Shown piece by piece: positions 34,000 to 47,300 of a DNA stretch of 64,000 bases (its first letter is position 1; each line of letters begins with the position of its first letter). This DNA is from Parietaria judaica (taxonomy: Eukaryota > Streptophyta > Magnoliopsida > Rosales > Urticaceae). The notes beneath the pieces are model-generated. The model worked only from the letters and a program-made list of their open reading frames with translations, had not been told where the DNA came from and did no database searches. The stretch lies in assembly GCA_954871525.1 (NCBI GenBank), contig OX940865.1:11856606-11920605 (forward strand), read 5' to 3'. The position numbers and the translations under genes were made by a program.

Positions 34000-36138
34000 A
34001 ACCAAAGACTTAACCGGAGTGGTCAAACCAGCGTGCAATTATTTCAACCACGGTCAATTTCTAACCAGCCACCGGCTCTCGCCGGTCGCCCCCTCCCCCT
34101 CAAACCGGCTCGGAGACCGGCTGAGGCGGTTCCCCGGTCGAGTGGGCCCCGGCACAGGCTCGCTAAGCCCCAGAAGAGCGACACGATCTACGAGAGACTG
34201 TGTTGTTTAATTCTTAATTAAGTGCCTTAATGAAAAGGCGGCTCTCACACTGGGAGAAGGGCGCAAACGCCGTCGACGCTTTCCGTTACGAAAGATGACG
34301 TGGCGGCGCCTCATTGGACGGGGGAGTTGACGGACGTTTGGCTTAGTGGACTGGCGGAGGAAAAGTTGTTGTGTTTTTATTGGGAAAGGGTTTTGTCGTG
34401 CTATTAACAAGCACCGGGGGGGTGCGCACTTAACGCATGTTGCCTTTGGATGAGGCGCACGTTAGCCCGCGTGTGGGGCACAAATGCTGTCACCTGTGCC
34501 AATCCTTATTTTCTTTTAAAAATATAAATAAATAGTGATTTCTGATTTATTTTTTAAATAATTATTGTTGGTATAAATATGATCAATCGGAATGCCCTAC
34601 TATTAGGTGACATAAATGGAATTGATTATTAAACTAGTATATTGAATTCTAAATCTAAGATTCTAAATGCTGATATTGAGTCGCTTTGCTCAAGTTATTT
34701 AAAAGAATTGTTGATGAAAATATCGACGAGGAAATTAAAAAAAAAATGTTGCATGATGCATATTTTTTTTTAATATTTCATTATTTTGATAGTTTTTTGT
34801 ATAAGCTCAATTTTTTTTTTATCACTATACGACATAAATAACTAAAAATCGTATAATAATAAGACATCATATTTTATTTTATTTGTAAATGAATAATAAG
34901 ACTTCGTATTGATAGATTTTAGTTGATTTAGAGTTTGGTAAAATAAATATATTTTAAGGTAAAATGACTAAAATAGGCTAAAAAATATTTTTGTTTTTAG
35001 AGCACATCAAAAGCTACGAATCCTCGCTTTTAAGCCTTTTGTACAATTAAAATCATTTTTGTGTTTTTTTATAAAAAATGTTTTGCCAAACACATAAAAA
35101 GCAATTTTGTTATTTTAAAAATAAAAATAAACCTAAATAAGATATGCCAAACGAAACCATTCCTTAAAATATAACTTTGTAAATTTTATATACATGCAAA
35201 ATATAATCATGTTATTTTACTTAGAACGTAACTAGAAATACTCAATTAAATACGTGGATAGTCTTTTTTTACTTCCCATTTAATGATAATCTTTAATTGC
35301 ATTATCTGGCACACGTTTTACCATATGCTAAAATTCCAGATAGTTTAATATAATTTTACCTGAGTATAAAATTATCATGAAACCAAACGACGTTTAATAA
35401 TTCATTGCATTTGAAGGAATAAAAAAAAATATAGACAACGAACGAAAGGGGTTTTCAGGAAGTTCTAAGGACATAACTCAAAGGTATTTTGTTAGTGCGT
35501 TTATCATTTATGTTTACGTTTTTGTGTATTAATAACAGCTTAATCTCAAGCAAAAATAAATTAAATAATTAACGTGCTTACTAATGCTGATATTGATTTT
35601 AACATTAATGCTATCACTGCATTGAATTGGTACCAAATGAAAACGATGGTAACAAATGAGAACTTTATGTATGCACTAATAATAACAAATATTTTTTGAA
35701 AAATTGCAAAATACTGGCAAATCTCAATACCATTTTAACATGGGGGCAATCACCATAAAAGTGCAAAAAAGTTTGATAAACTCAAGTTACTTTAAACTAA
35801 AAGTGAAAAAAATAACGATAAAATAAAAGTATTAAAATTGAATAAATGTGCAAAATATTTTCCGTCCAATTCTTCCATCAAATTCAAATGAGAGGATATG
35901 CTAGAGGAATACATAAATGTGTATCTTAATTGTGATTTAACAAGATTATGTCCAAAAAAATAAAAATTAATCAACGTTCATTCAAATGTATTTTAGAAAG
36001 TAAAAAAATAAACATTTCAAAGAAATTAGATTTCGAATACTCATTTTGTGATATAAGAATTTTTTTATATTTAAGATTGTAATCTTAATAAATGATTATG
36101 TTAGTTCTCCTTTAACTTCAGTTTGAAAATGTGCTTTC
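34000..36138. other. ARF2 promoter side and gene-poor AT-rich DNA
   Basis: Up to about 34500 the DNA is GC-richer and likely holds the ARF2 promoter. Beyond that it is AT-rich with only short chance frames. A MITE-like repeat lies at about 34922-35162. Confidence 0.5.
34922..35162. repeat. MITE-like repeat, copy 1
   Basis: It shares 'tttggtaaa', 'atatttttgtttttaga', 'aaagctacgaatcct' and 'ccaaaca...aaaagcaattt' in order with 60131-60376. One end reads gccaaacgaaacc, the mirror of the cccgtttggc end seen near 60003. Non-coding. Confidence 0.55.
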
Positions 36139-36143
36139 ATATT

Positions 36144-36825
36144 TGTTGATCACCCATCTGTGACACATGATACATGTGTGTCACAGTCACTTAAAGATAA
36201 GAAGCCTATCGGGTGATGACATTCAGTCACCATCCGGGGACGGTAACAGATAAACCAACGGCTATAAGCAAGCTCATAGAGCAGTTAAGGAGACACCAGA
36301 CCATAACAGCAAAAAGGAGAGAATCAAGAGAGAGAGTTCTTGAGAGATAGAACTTCTCCGGTAAGTCAGACGGTGGATACGGCGACGAAGGTGACGACGG
36401 AGTACGGAGAAGGAAGGCTCGGGAACGACAGACAGAGGCGCACACTCTGTGGATCTGTCGGAGATTCTTCGCGGCGTCAAAGGGGTTCGTTTGCACTGGG
36501 GTTCTGTTCACCGGCGTTCTCTGGGGTCTGGTTCATCTCCGTCCATCGTGAAGGGTGCTGCACAACGGAGATCACTCCGTCATCGGGCAGCTTGCGGTGG
36601 GGGTCATCGAAGATTGCTGTGGAAGGAGTTGTAAGTTTGAATTCAACGGGAAGATCATCTTGGGCAAAAGATTGAGTCTTTTGTAACCGGTTGTGTAATT
36701 CAAACATCATCGATCAATAAAGTGTTAGTCTTTGCCGTCCAATTCTATCGTGTTGTTCCGTATTATTGTTCGTTGTTCGTGTTCATCGATATTGATTATC
36801 GGGTTGCTTGGTGAAATCCCCAACA
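36144..36825 (+). mobile_element. Solo LTR with 5-bp target duplication
   Basis: 682 bp starting TGTTGATCACCC and ending CCCCAACA, so the ends form the inverted TGTTG/CAACA. ATATT flanks both sides (36139-36143 and 36826-36830). Inside are a GC-rich transcribed-looking segment and an AATAAA at about 36716 that would be the LTR polyadenylation signal. No internal retroelement sequence or second LTR follows, so it is a solo LTR left by recombination. The superfamily is not identifiable. Confidence 0.8.
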
Positions 36826-37218
36826 ATATTTATAACATAATTTAATGAAATGGGAACTAGGAAAAGTAATCTGCTAGTATTTAGCTAATTACAAATTTAA
36901 AAATAGTGATATTTGAAAAGAGTAATTGGCGTTAAAAACTCCTGAATTTTGATTATCGTTGCAGCTAAGTCTAACTCTCGACTTTTTTGGAACAACAAGT
37001 CACCTCATTAACATGCTGAATCATTTAAATTTCTCGCATATCGCTTGAACTTCCTATAATGCAAAATAATGCTAAAAGCAAAGTGCAACTATTGTCACCT
37101 TATGGCTAAAAATTTTATATTTGTTTCGTGGTTTTGTCTCAATTCCTAGTGCCAGCTCTAACTATAGGCGAACAAGGCAGTCGTCACGGACCCCCAATTT
37201 ATTTGATACACTATAGAG

Positions 37219-37983
37219 CATGGTTCGAATTTTCGACGACAACCGGTCTTTTCGGTAGTTACCGGCTGTAATGCTTATCGTTTTTATATACTTTTCGACG
37301 ACCAACCGATTTTTGACAAAATTAGTGTAAAAAAAGGGACTTTTCGGTAAAAAAATGTCGGCAAAAATAATTATACTTACACAAGAGCACCCCACCTCCG
37401 GCCAGACGGCGGCGGCGCGCGCGTGTGGTGGTGTAACATTTGTGTGAGTCCTCCCCCATCCACAAAATCCTATGACCCAAAGGGCCCAAGCCCTTGTCCC
37501 TAATATTTGGTATATAAACATCACCAAACTCTTGTCATCTATCAATGTGGGACTTTTTGTTATTCAACTAATATCACACATTCACACTTAACATACACAT
37601 ACATTTCACTTAATAATTTAACTTAATATTACACACTTCAAATAATATTATACACTTAACATACATATTAACTTCACCTAACATACATATACACTTAATA
37701 TGTATATTCATTTAATATTATACACTTCAACTAATATTAATATTATAATTATACACTTAATAATTTAACATATGTTTTGTGGTATGATATCATCAAAATA
37801 TTTTATAAGTTTTCTGTCAAAAAGTACCGAAAAGTATCGATAATCCGTCGATAATCATCGAAAAGTATCGGTAATCGGTAAGCTACAGTGTTATAGGTTT
37901 TCCGTCGGTTAATCGGTAAGCTATCGATTAATCCGTCGAAAACGGTAATCGGTTTTTCGGTAACATCGGTAAGTTGAACCATG
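37219..37983. mobile_element. Non-autonomous hAT-type element with 8-bp target duplication
   Basis: 765 bp bounded by CTATAGAG at 37211-37218 and 37984-37991. The ends are CATGGTTCGA and, reversed, CATGGTTCAA. Many short subterminal repeats of 'tcggtaa' and 'aaaagtatcg' crowd both ends. An 8-bp duplication and subterminal repeats are hAT hallmarks. No transposase is present. Confidence 0.8.
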
Positions 37984-39275
37984 CTATAGAGTACTTAATT
38001 AAATAGATATATAAAAAATATTTTTAAATACTTTAAGGACCCTGAAAATTTTCTTAACTTAGGGCCCCGTCTAAAAACGACAAACTGAGAGCCAACACCA
38101 GATCGTTTTTTATTTATTTAAGTTTTAGCTTAAAACCGGGACCAACAAAATATTCTCAATTTTTTTTGTGTCCCGGTTCTAATTTTAAACTACATGTCAA
38201 TTTTAAGTTTTTAGTGTGTTGTATTAGTGTATTTTATATATATTAATTGTCGTATTTTTAAACTATTATGTGTGGTATTTCATTTTTTTTTTCAAAACTA
38301 CATGCTATTTTAAAGTCGCCACTTGTAGTATATATCGCTTAGAACCGGAACCGGTAAAAAATAAATATCAAATTTTCAAATAAAAAGGAAAAAATGCTAA
38401 CTTTCTGGTTCCCGTTCTGGTCTCACCCCTAGTCAACCCTAAGAAAATATATACTCTATTTTAAATCAAACACAGTTGTTTTATAAAACCAATGTAAAAT
38501 CTAATTATTTCCATCAACTAAAAGCTCCCATAAAACCCAATTCGCATATAATATTTCAATAATAAAAGTTGACGACTTTAATAAACTGGTTGAATTGCAA
38601 GTTGATTTAAAAGTAGACCCTTAAATTGCTCAACTAGACTTAATCCACTGCAAAGACATAAAGTCATAATTGATGAGGTCAGGAGTTTCTTTAGGCAACA
38701 AACTTAAAGGTTGGATATAATTATAAACAAATAAAGCCATAAAGTTTGGGGAATTTCTTAAACAATGTTGTCCCCTCCTACACACTCCTATTGTATTACT
38801 ATTATCGGATTTTATTTCTTATTTCTACATTTTTTGTCACTGAAAAAGTGGTGCCTAAGCTAAGCAATTTTTTTTTTTAAATTATGATTAGAATTATAAC
38901 TCTTTTTGTGAAAATTGTAACTATCTCTTGATAAAGGACTGAATAGAAGACGCTACCCTATAATTCAAAAATTGGTCGCCGCTATGTTTCCGGCGAACTT
39001 CCCATTCATTGTCTTTGTTTGACAAAGTCCTCCGAAGATGCCGCTCAAATCGTTGATGGTCGCCACTGTCTCTGTCGTCGCCTTCACAAAACAAGTGTAT
39101 CGTTCAAAATCGACAGAAACACTCTTGCTTTTGGTCAATTTTGAGAATGAAAGCATAAAAATCAAAGTTTGCACTTAGAGGGTATAAAGTATAAGCAATA
39201 GGTTTAAGTTTTAACCGACTAAAAGCATACTTACACAATTTTCCTATTTATTTTTCTCCGTTCTATAAAAAGATT

Positions 39276-39349
39276 TATATGCACTATCGTGCGAAGTGCG
39301 AGAAATGTTGCCTATATGAACTATCGTGCGAAGTGCGAGAAATGTTGCC
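39276..39349 (+). repeat. Tandem duplication, 37-bp unit
   Basis: Copies 39276-39312 and 39313-39349 (tatatgcactatcgtgcgaa.../tatatgaactatcgtgcgaa...) differ at one base, so the duplication is recent. Confidence 0.88.
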
Positions 39350-39644
39350 GGGAACTCGCTTATTTTATTTAAAATTAATGATGATAAATATATCAATATT
39401 GGCTTCAATCGGTGCGGCATAGACTTAAGTCTTTATTCGGTGTTGAACGCATTGAATGGATTCAAGCTCAAAAAAAATAATAAAAAAATTGAGAACGTTT
39501 ATTATTGAAAAATATAAAATTAAGAGTATTTATGCCTTATGCAATGGGAGAAACAAGTTTCACATTTTACATGTTGATTAGTTATTATTCATTTATATTC
39601 ACAAGTTACTACCAACCAACCAAAATAGACTACCGTTTTATTTT

Positions 39645-39746
39645 ATTTACCGGCAACTTCAATTGATTATCTTTCCTCATTTAATTATTTATATTATTTA
39701 CCGGCTACTTCAATTGATTATCTTTCCTCATTTAATTATTACATCA
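39645..39746 (+). repeat. Tandem duplication, about 51-bp unit
   Basis: Two adjacent copies of a block beginning tatttaccggcaacttcaat / tatttaccggctacttcaat and running through tttcctcatttaattatt. One substitution separates them in the part I compared. Confidence 0.8.
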
Positions 39747-40901
39747 CGCTTATGTTGTCGTTTCTCTTAAAAATAAATAAATAAAAATCCATGGCTCAAA
39801 CTCAATAGTCAACAGACACAAAATAAATCACTTGATGCGTTTGATGCTAAGATTATACCGATGCAAATAGTGATGTTTCACCCAAATTGGTCATAGGTTG
39901 ATATGTGATGTTGACTAATTCAATTATACATAAATCATAACATTATTATAAGTTATAACCTATTTGAGAACCTAGTAAATAATTACCTCACGTAAGTATA
40001 AAAGTCCTTCAATTTACATCTTTATTGTTACCTATTATTTTTTTTTATAAAATAATCTTATGATACTTTAGTTTTGTAATTATATTGGTATTCCGAAAGC
40101 TAAATAAAGAATGAAATACGAATTTGAAGATTTATTCGGCCCCAAAAGTACAAACCGAAAAAAGATTATTTCATTAAAAAAAACAACTAACAAAATTCTA
40201 TTAGAACAGTTTAATGAGGACAAAATTATAAAATTAAGAGTCTTATATAGTTATTTTACAAAATAATGAGCTAAATAAACACCAAGAGTATAGTTGGAAG
40301 ACTTCGAGAATTAATGGCCTGTATATCTACATAAATATTCAATATCTTAATGTGTATATAATATTATAATTTTTTTTAAATGACACATGTTTTTAGGCAT
40401 AAACTACAGATAAAAAATGTGTTAAATTAATTGAAAAAGTGAAAATTCGAAGTCGAAGAGAAGCAAATAATGAATATTAAAAACTTTGGTTGTGAAAAAA
40501 GATTAAATTTATGTTACTATCAAAATATAAATTTAATATTTATACCATTTATACCCTATATATGGATTCAAATACCGATAATGCAATCTCCATTTTACGG
40601 GTATGTCGACGGGTTTAACCGATGGTTTTTTTTTCTCTCGAAACAACTTGCAGATAATTATTTTAAAGTTTAATAATATCTATTGGTCATAGTGTTAATT
40701 TTATATAAAAATAAGAGTTATACTTGTAATTTGTTATAAATATAGAGTTTACAACTACAATATATATGAGAATTAAAAATAATAACTTATTATGAAGGAG
40801 AGAGTGAAATTGTAAAAAGTCATATTCTTATATTGATTAGATACTAAAATTTTATTACGAGGAGAGCGTAAATGTAAGATAAGAAGTCTCACATGTGAAA
40901 A

Positions 40902-40953
40902 ATCTACATTGGTTTTTGAGCGATATTATCTACATTGGTTTTTGAGCGATATT
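40902..40953 (+). repeat. Tandem duplication, 26-bp unit
   Basis: Two identical adjacent copies starting atctacattggtttttgagc (40902-40927, 40928-40953). Confidence 0.88.
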
Positions 40954-41385
40954 TCACACTTTTAGCACTTTGCTCAAATTTTTGTTGGTTTTTGAACCGC
41001 AACTCAATATAGAGGACATCTACAACTTTCTCCAATTGTTATAACTTATAACCATGCTATATATTATTCATAGTTTTAATTAAAAAGAAATCACCAATTA
41101 GTCCTTACTGGTATTAGATATTACTCGTCTCAGATACAGTAAACAAATTAACACAAATTTATTGGAATTATGGTGGATTCAACACAAGATAAAAGTTATA
41201 TTAATTTTACTTTTACTTTGCCGGAAAAAGAAGCTATTAACCTTTCAAACTCTTAAGAGTAAAGGTACATAAATGGTTACAAGTAGCCTAGTTTCTATGC
41301 CTTAGTGGACCTTGAAGATGTTCATTCGTCGTTGCCTTAGGCAACAAGGCACCTATTTGTGAGCCAATTCGGATGGAGAATAATG

Positions 41386-44300
41386 TCATCTCTTCGTGTC
41401 TGCTAGCAGAGCTAGTAGCTCGTAGTCATTGGAGGCTGATTCCGAGACCAAATCAAGAGGAAAATTCCCTTCTCTATCGGCGGTTTTCGGATTAGCGCCC
41501 CTGCATTGATCCCAACTACTTAAACTCACAAAACAAAGAGCGGAACTGGAAAAAAGAATCCCAATAGCTAGTTGACTACGATGTTAGATGCGATTTTCCC
41601 GAGAAAACTTCATAGTAAGGTCATCCATAACGAGTTGCACACTTAATATTGAAGTTCACACGGACGGTGCACTAAACTGAAAATATTGTTACATTTACAT
41701 AATATTTAAATCTAGTTATGGTTATTTAGGATATTTAATTATTTCTTTTCATTTACTACCATCATTTTATTTACTTAATTATGTTTAAGGTTTGGTTATT
41801 TATGTTCTAGGGTTTCATTGGGTCGGGTCCACATTTGGTTTATTGTAATCCTTGGTCTCTTATGAGACCTCAGCTAATGAGAAAGAGACAACCTATAATT
41901 ATTTACATGAAACTTAATCCTTTCTCAATTGGTTAGTAATAAATACAGTTTGTTGATGTAAATAATACAAATCACTTCTCTTAAGCCCTCTTCGATCGTA
42001 CAGTCCCATAATATCCTCCCATACCCTTTTGGCCCAAGGTTGGTTCACAGGTACAAGTGACACATTTTCCCATAAAAATGTGTACCAAATGCCAAATCAT
42101 AAAGGGTATCAATAAATTCAAATAAAATATTAAATGCATGACGAAAGACAAACCTCAAGATGAGTATTTTCGCGATTAAAGATTTTCCGTGGATGGCGCA
42201 GTAGTGAAGAGGTGTCTGGCCTTTAGTATCGGAAGCATTTATGGCGGCACCGTGTTGTAAGAGCAGTTCTACCATGCCGATGTCTGCCGTTACACAGGCT
42301 AGGTGAAGCAAGGAACAGCCTTCAGGGATGTCCTTGATGATCTCATCTTGACCTGAAAAGCAAACAATCAGTGATGTCATCAAGGTGGTCGTTCACTCCC
42401 TAGCTAATTCTTCTATCTTCAGGTTCAATAAAGACGTACATTCTAAGGCTTGTCGTCCGCTGGATTTACCGTTCACATCCATTTCAGAGCTCACAAGGTA
42501 GCGGTAAATGGCTTTCTTGTCGTTCAGATAGACACCTTTCCACACCTCTTGCTCCACTGAATGCATATTGTAAACGCCTTTCATATGGCGAATGAAATCT
42601 TTTTGTGCGTACTAAACGTAAATCAGGGAAAAAGAAAATATTGGTCAGGAACAAGTTCCACATACCATCAAAGTTGTTCATTCTTTATAATAGTACTCTT
42701 TCAATTTCAGAAGGGAAGAGGAAAGCTTGATAAACAAAAAGAGTAAATATCACTAATACCCTATGCACGTATAACTCTATCAAACTGTCCCCTATTTCTT
42801 TTTGAGAAATTGCTCTAAATAGCCCGATCGAAACACGGGTTTAGCAAAATAGCCAAAATTTGGTTAATTTTGTAAACTAGCTAATTAACATGAGGTGACA
42901 TATTAATAACAATTTGTATTCCTCAAATACCCTTTAATTAATCATTTTAGATTATTTATTTCGTAATTAATTAAAATGGTAATTAAATTTATGAGCACAA
43001 ATCAAGGTATGATTAATTGAGCACAAATTTTGAAATTTAATTACAAATTTTGAATAATCTCTCTCATTCTCTCTCTCTCTCACGAGCATTTTTTCTTCTT
43101 CTCTCTTTGAACCATAACCAGAGCTTCTCTCTCCTCCGAGCTTTGTCGGCCATGGGGGACAGCGCGGCGGCGAAGCACGCCGTCCCGGTCATCTCCGACC
43201 TGCGAAGGAGAGTCTCCGTCCACAACACACGTTCGATCTGCGCCATGCGGGATCGCTCTGCCGATCCGTCGTAGATGGAGATGATGTCGCCGGCGGAGAA
43301 GTCGCGGAGTCCGTCGACGTTTTCGCGCTCGATCACCGAGGTAGGAGTCTAATAGACATCGCATTCTCTCTGAAGCATCGAATCTGGGTTTGAATCACCA
43401 CCCACCACCTCTGCACGCACTGTCAAGCTCCGACCGCCACCAACGGAGTCGCTGAATTAATTCGTGTTGATGTTCATTTATTCATGTTAATTCGATTTAG
43501 TAATGTTTACTTTTTTTAATTTTCAAAAATAATTTGATTTAATTTGTTTTAGATCCATATTAATGTCTTTAATTTGTGTGTATTTTAGTTTACTGATTAT
43601 ATTTATTTATTTTTAAATAAATTTTGTTTTATTTACTGTACATTTGTGTTTGTTAATTTGTGTTTATTTCAGTTTATCCTTCTTGAACTTCTTAAAAATA
43701 TATTTGAAGGAGATAAAGATGAAGCTCCGACGAGGAAACACGGAGGCTACAGCGATCGACGGCGAAGCTTCGGCGGTCTTACGGGAGAGAGAAAGAGAGA
43801 GATTATTTTTTGTATTTAAAATATTTGATTATTGTATTTACATTTTAACATGAATAATATTTTTTATTGTTAATTTACGTTGATTCATTATTAATTTACG
43901 TTGATTCGTTGTTGATTTACGTTAATTCGTTGTTAATTTACGTTGATTACACAATAAAAATATTAACCGAAATTAAAAGTGGGTTTTTATATTAATTTCA
44001 GCAATTAAATTCGAAATTGAAAACCTAAAAATGTGGATTTGATAGTTTCTATAATAATAGCAATCTCCATAGTAATAGCAATGGTTAATAATTTTAAAAC
44101 GTGTAATATATAAGGCAATTAAGGTGATAATTAGTAGCTGTAAACGTGTGTAAATTGATGTAATTAATGTTGACCAAATCAATTATACATAAAATACGTT
44201 TTGATTTTTATTTATTTTTAATACGTTTTCAATTATGAAGGGTAACAATGTAATTAGAAATTCACTTAAATGGTTAATTGACTAGTTTACAAAATTAACC

Positions 44301-47300
44301 AAAGTTTGGCTATTTTGCAAAACTTATGTTTCAAATTGACTATTTCCCTTAAAAGCCCTTTCTTTTTACTCTGTTCTGTATCATATTCTCCCCCAATTTG
44401 CCCCTTTAACTTGTGTATAATTTATTAGTTATTATATTTATTGCTAATAGGCTAGTTCAACTATTCAACTTTCACCTTTTATTCATGGAGTTACATTATT
44501 AATTAATCAAATATCAAGAAAATTTCCAAAACCGCACCTTAGCATAAATGAACTTCTCCTTTAATGAAATTGGATCCTCAGGATGAGGCTTTCTCAATGG
44601 AAAGAGCTTGTTTCTCTCAGACTTGGAGGAGCTGCGAGAAGCAAAGACCATGAAGTATGAAAACCAGCTTGGAATGAAGGTCTTAATTATGATCAACTGT
44701 GTAACTCACCTTGTAAACATATCATCAGCCTGAAATGAACTCTTCGTGTGCAACAACTCTTCCCAGATCGAGTTCGTGTATTCGTTTCCCAGTGATTCAA
44801 AAAGTGTCAATACAGAATTATCCCAGACTTTCACATCAAGAGTCAGCGATCTCACCTGAAAAGTGAGTGTAAGTGACAAATGAACGATTGAATTTCCATA
44901 CAGAGATAGAAGAAAAAACTTGCCTTTGATATGTGAACACCGAGGTTGCGGTGAACTCCGGAGCATTCAATGCAAAGGAGAATTCCTAGGTTCAAGGATG
45001 CCCAGTCGGGTTCAGGTGCACCACAATCTGCACATTTCTCATTCCCACACACTTTCTTCAGTATCACAATTGGCTTCTCACTATTCACACTATCCATGCA
45101 TCGTTGGAAGCTTCTGGACGCTCTCAAGTAATGATTGGCGCTGGTGGAAGGGATCTTCATTGAGAGGTCAGCGTCGGAAATTCTGAATGAACTGCTCCTG
45201 CTCGAAGAAAAGCGACTATCGCTTCCAATGGATATACTATCCTGCAAAATTGATTGGTTTTACTATATTTACATATATACTGACACCAGAAACTGCTTAA
45301 TGAAGAAGATATCTATATGCTTACTCTATCGTGTCCCTGGGAACTCAGCAACGAAGCAATTACTCCGGTTATTTTTTCAATCCAATCCATCTGGTCAATT
45401 GAATTCTCTGCCTACATCATCATATTAATAGATATGAAAAAACTATAATAATTTCATCAGACTCCACAGGTTCAATGATCAAGACATTTATTGTTCAACA
45501 TCTTAGGCCTCGCCACAGGACTAGACCCGAGAAAAATCCTGTTTTCCTAAGATGTCAATCTAAAGAAACTAAGTAATTTCACAACAAATTTACAGAGTAT
45601 TCTAAAACTGTGAACATAATTTCTAAAGCCCTAAAACTTAACGTGCAACGAGTTTTCGATGTATTCTCCTGCAGAGGTTTCGATAGGTTGGGCTGGCTCC
45701 CTCTAACGAAGAACTTTCTTCTTGTTTTTCTCTATTCTTTCAGGTTGAGTTCTGGTTTAAATGGCTGGGCCGGTTTTTAGGCCGGCTGATCTTAAACCAC
45801 TCCCTGCCCGTATACTGCAATCTCCTTCTATTCATCACTATAATCTTTATTTATTTACTTCTTTTAAAAATAATTACAACAACGTAATTAAAAAATTAAA
45901 ACCCAATAATATATCTAAATAACAATACATGACATATTAGATAACCTAAATAAACATAACTAGGATGTGATGTGACTACTGACTAGTATTAAAGAAGTAC
46001 CTGCAGGGTGTATGTTTTGGCAGGTGAGATAATCCTGAAGCAGAACCTTAGATCTGTTTGATCTGCATCGATCTTAATCGTAGAGGTGAGCAAGTTCACG
46101 GTGTTATGTGCAGCAGATCTTTCGTCATGCCCACCCCCGTGATGGTGGTGAGGCGAAAGCAAACGACTCCATAGTCCTTGACCATTTTCAAAGGACCCTT
46201 TTTTCTGTGGAGAAGTCTGATTTCCTGACTGAAACATGAATGGTCAAAATCTAAACGACCACAAAAGCTGCAAATATTGGAATGAAACCATGACTGAGAA
46301 CTGGTGTTTTCGATTTATATGCCCATTCCAGTCCCGGTTGGTCAAGATTTCAATAAATTATCCCAATCTTGGTCCCAGTTTTTGTAAAAACCTAAAAATT
46401 AAAAGTGACAAATCCCAATTTAACCCTTTTTGTCAAGAAATGTTGTAAATTACATACACCAGGAACCACGAATCCACTGGTTTTTTGGGCTCAAACCGAT
46501 CTCTGTTCCGGTTTCAAAATAGGGACAGTTTCATAAAAATATATCGATTTTGGAACCGGAACTGGAAACCCATGTAAATTTTCACTCCTAGCAAAAATAT
46601 TAATCACAAGGTACCTCTAGCTAGTAACTTACTGATGGCAAGCCCCACTGTTTGCGGTAGTAGCACAAGATCCCTCGGCTATCGAGAACAAAGAATCTCC
46701 GTTTCCAATCACCCCTCAAGTTAGAAGAGCGTTTCGAGAGATATCCTTGTCTAATGGTTTGTACCTTGAAAATCACAATGCAGGATAAAACAGTCATTAT
46801 AAGTTTATAACAACTCAATGGAAAATTGTAGGTTTATTGCGAAGTAGGGTTAAAGAACGATCATATTACCTTTCCCTGTGCAGAAGATTGCATCACAGTC
46901 TCTATTTTCTTATTATTTGATCGCCAACCAAAAGGTTGCATACTGTCTCTATTGACATGAACATTAGTGCCATTCAATTGTTCTTTACTTTCAAAATCAA
47001 ACTGCTTTTTGTACTCGAGCATCTTTTCTATCAGAGATACCTGCTCATGGTTCGAGCTTTCTCTCAAATGCTGAGCATATGCCAGAATCTGTACAAAAAT
47101 AGAATCAATTTTTTTAATGAGTTCGCAATAAAGTTCTCACAGTAATATGGGTATTACCAACAAGCTGGTACGTAAATTTGAACGATGAATATATTTAAAC
47201 ATTAGAAAAACGGACCAGAAACTTGATACACATGATAGAAAGTTCAGAAAACAATTGGAGTACAAAAAAGTATTTATATTAGGATGATGATCTGGTACAG

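Larger units (their letters stand above)
37992..41385. other. Gene-poor AT-rich region before AGD
   Basis: No supported gene. It contains short tandem duplications at 39276-39349, about 39645-39745 and 40902-40953. Some 'ccggaaccgg' repeat clusters at 38130-38435 end in ggtctcacccctag, resembling a decayed hAT terminus. Confidence 0.5.

Noticed and set aside
36340..36675. 111-codon open frame in the gap region
   Set aside because: It lies inside the solo LTR, has no domain, and LTRs do not normally encode protein.
38130..38435. Decayed hAT-like element with 'ccggaaccgg' repeats
   Set aside because: Only one terminus (ggtctcacccctag) is suggestive. The other end and a target duplication were not found, so it is mentioned only within the region entry.
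38965..39174. Minus-strand 69-codon frame
   Set aside because: No homolog recognised, no splice context, and isolated in AT-rich DNA. Probably chance.
39276..39349. CRISPR-like direct repeats
   Set aside because: The copies are adjacent without spacers and the genome is plant nuclear. This is a simple tandem duplication.
43064..43336. Possible small host gene in AGD intron 17
   Set aside because: The block has open frames on both strands but sits inside an element with inverted arms and 9-bp flanks. A captured fragment is the better reading.
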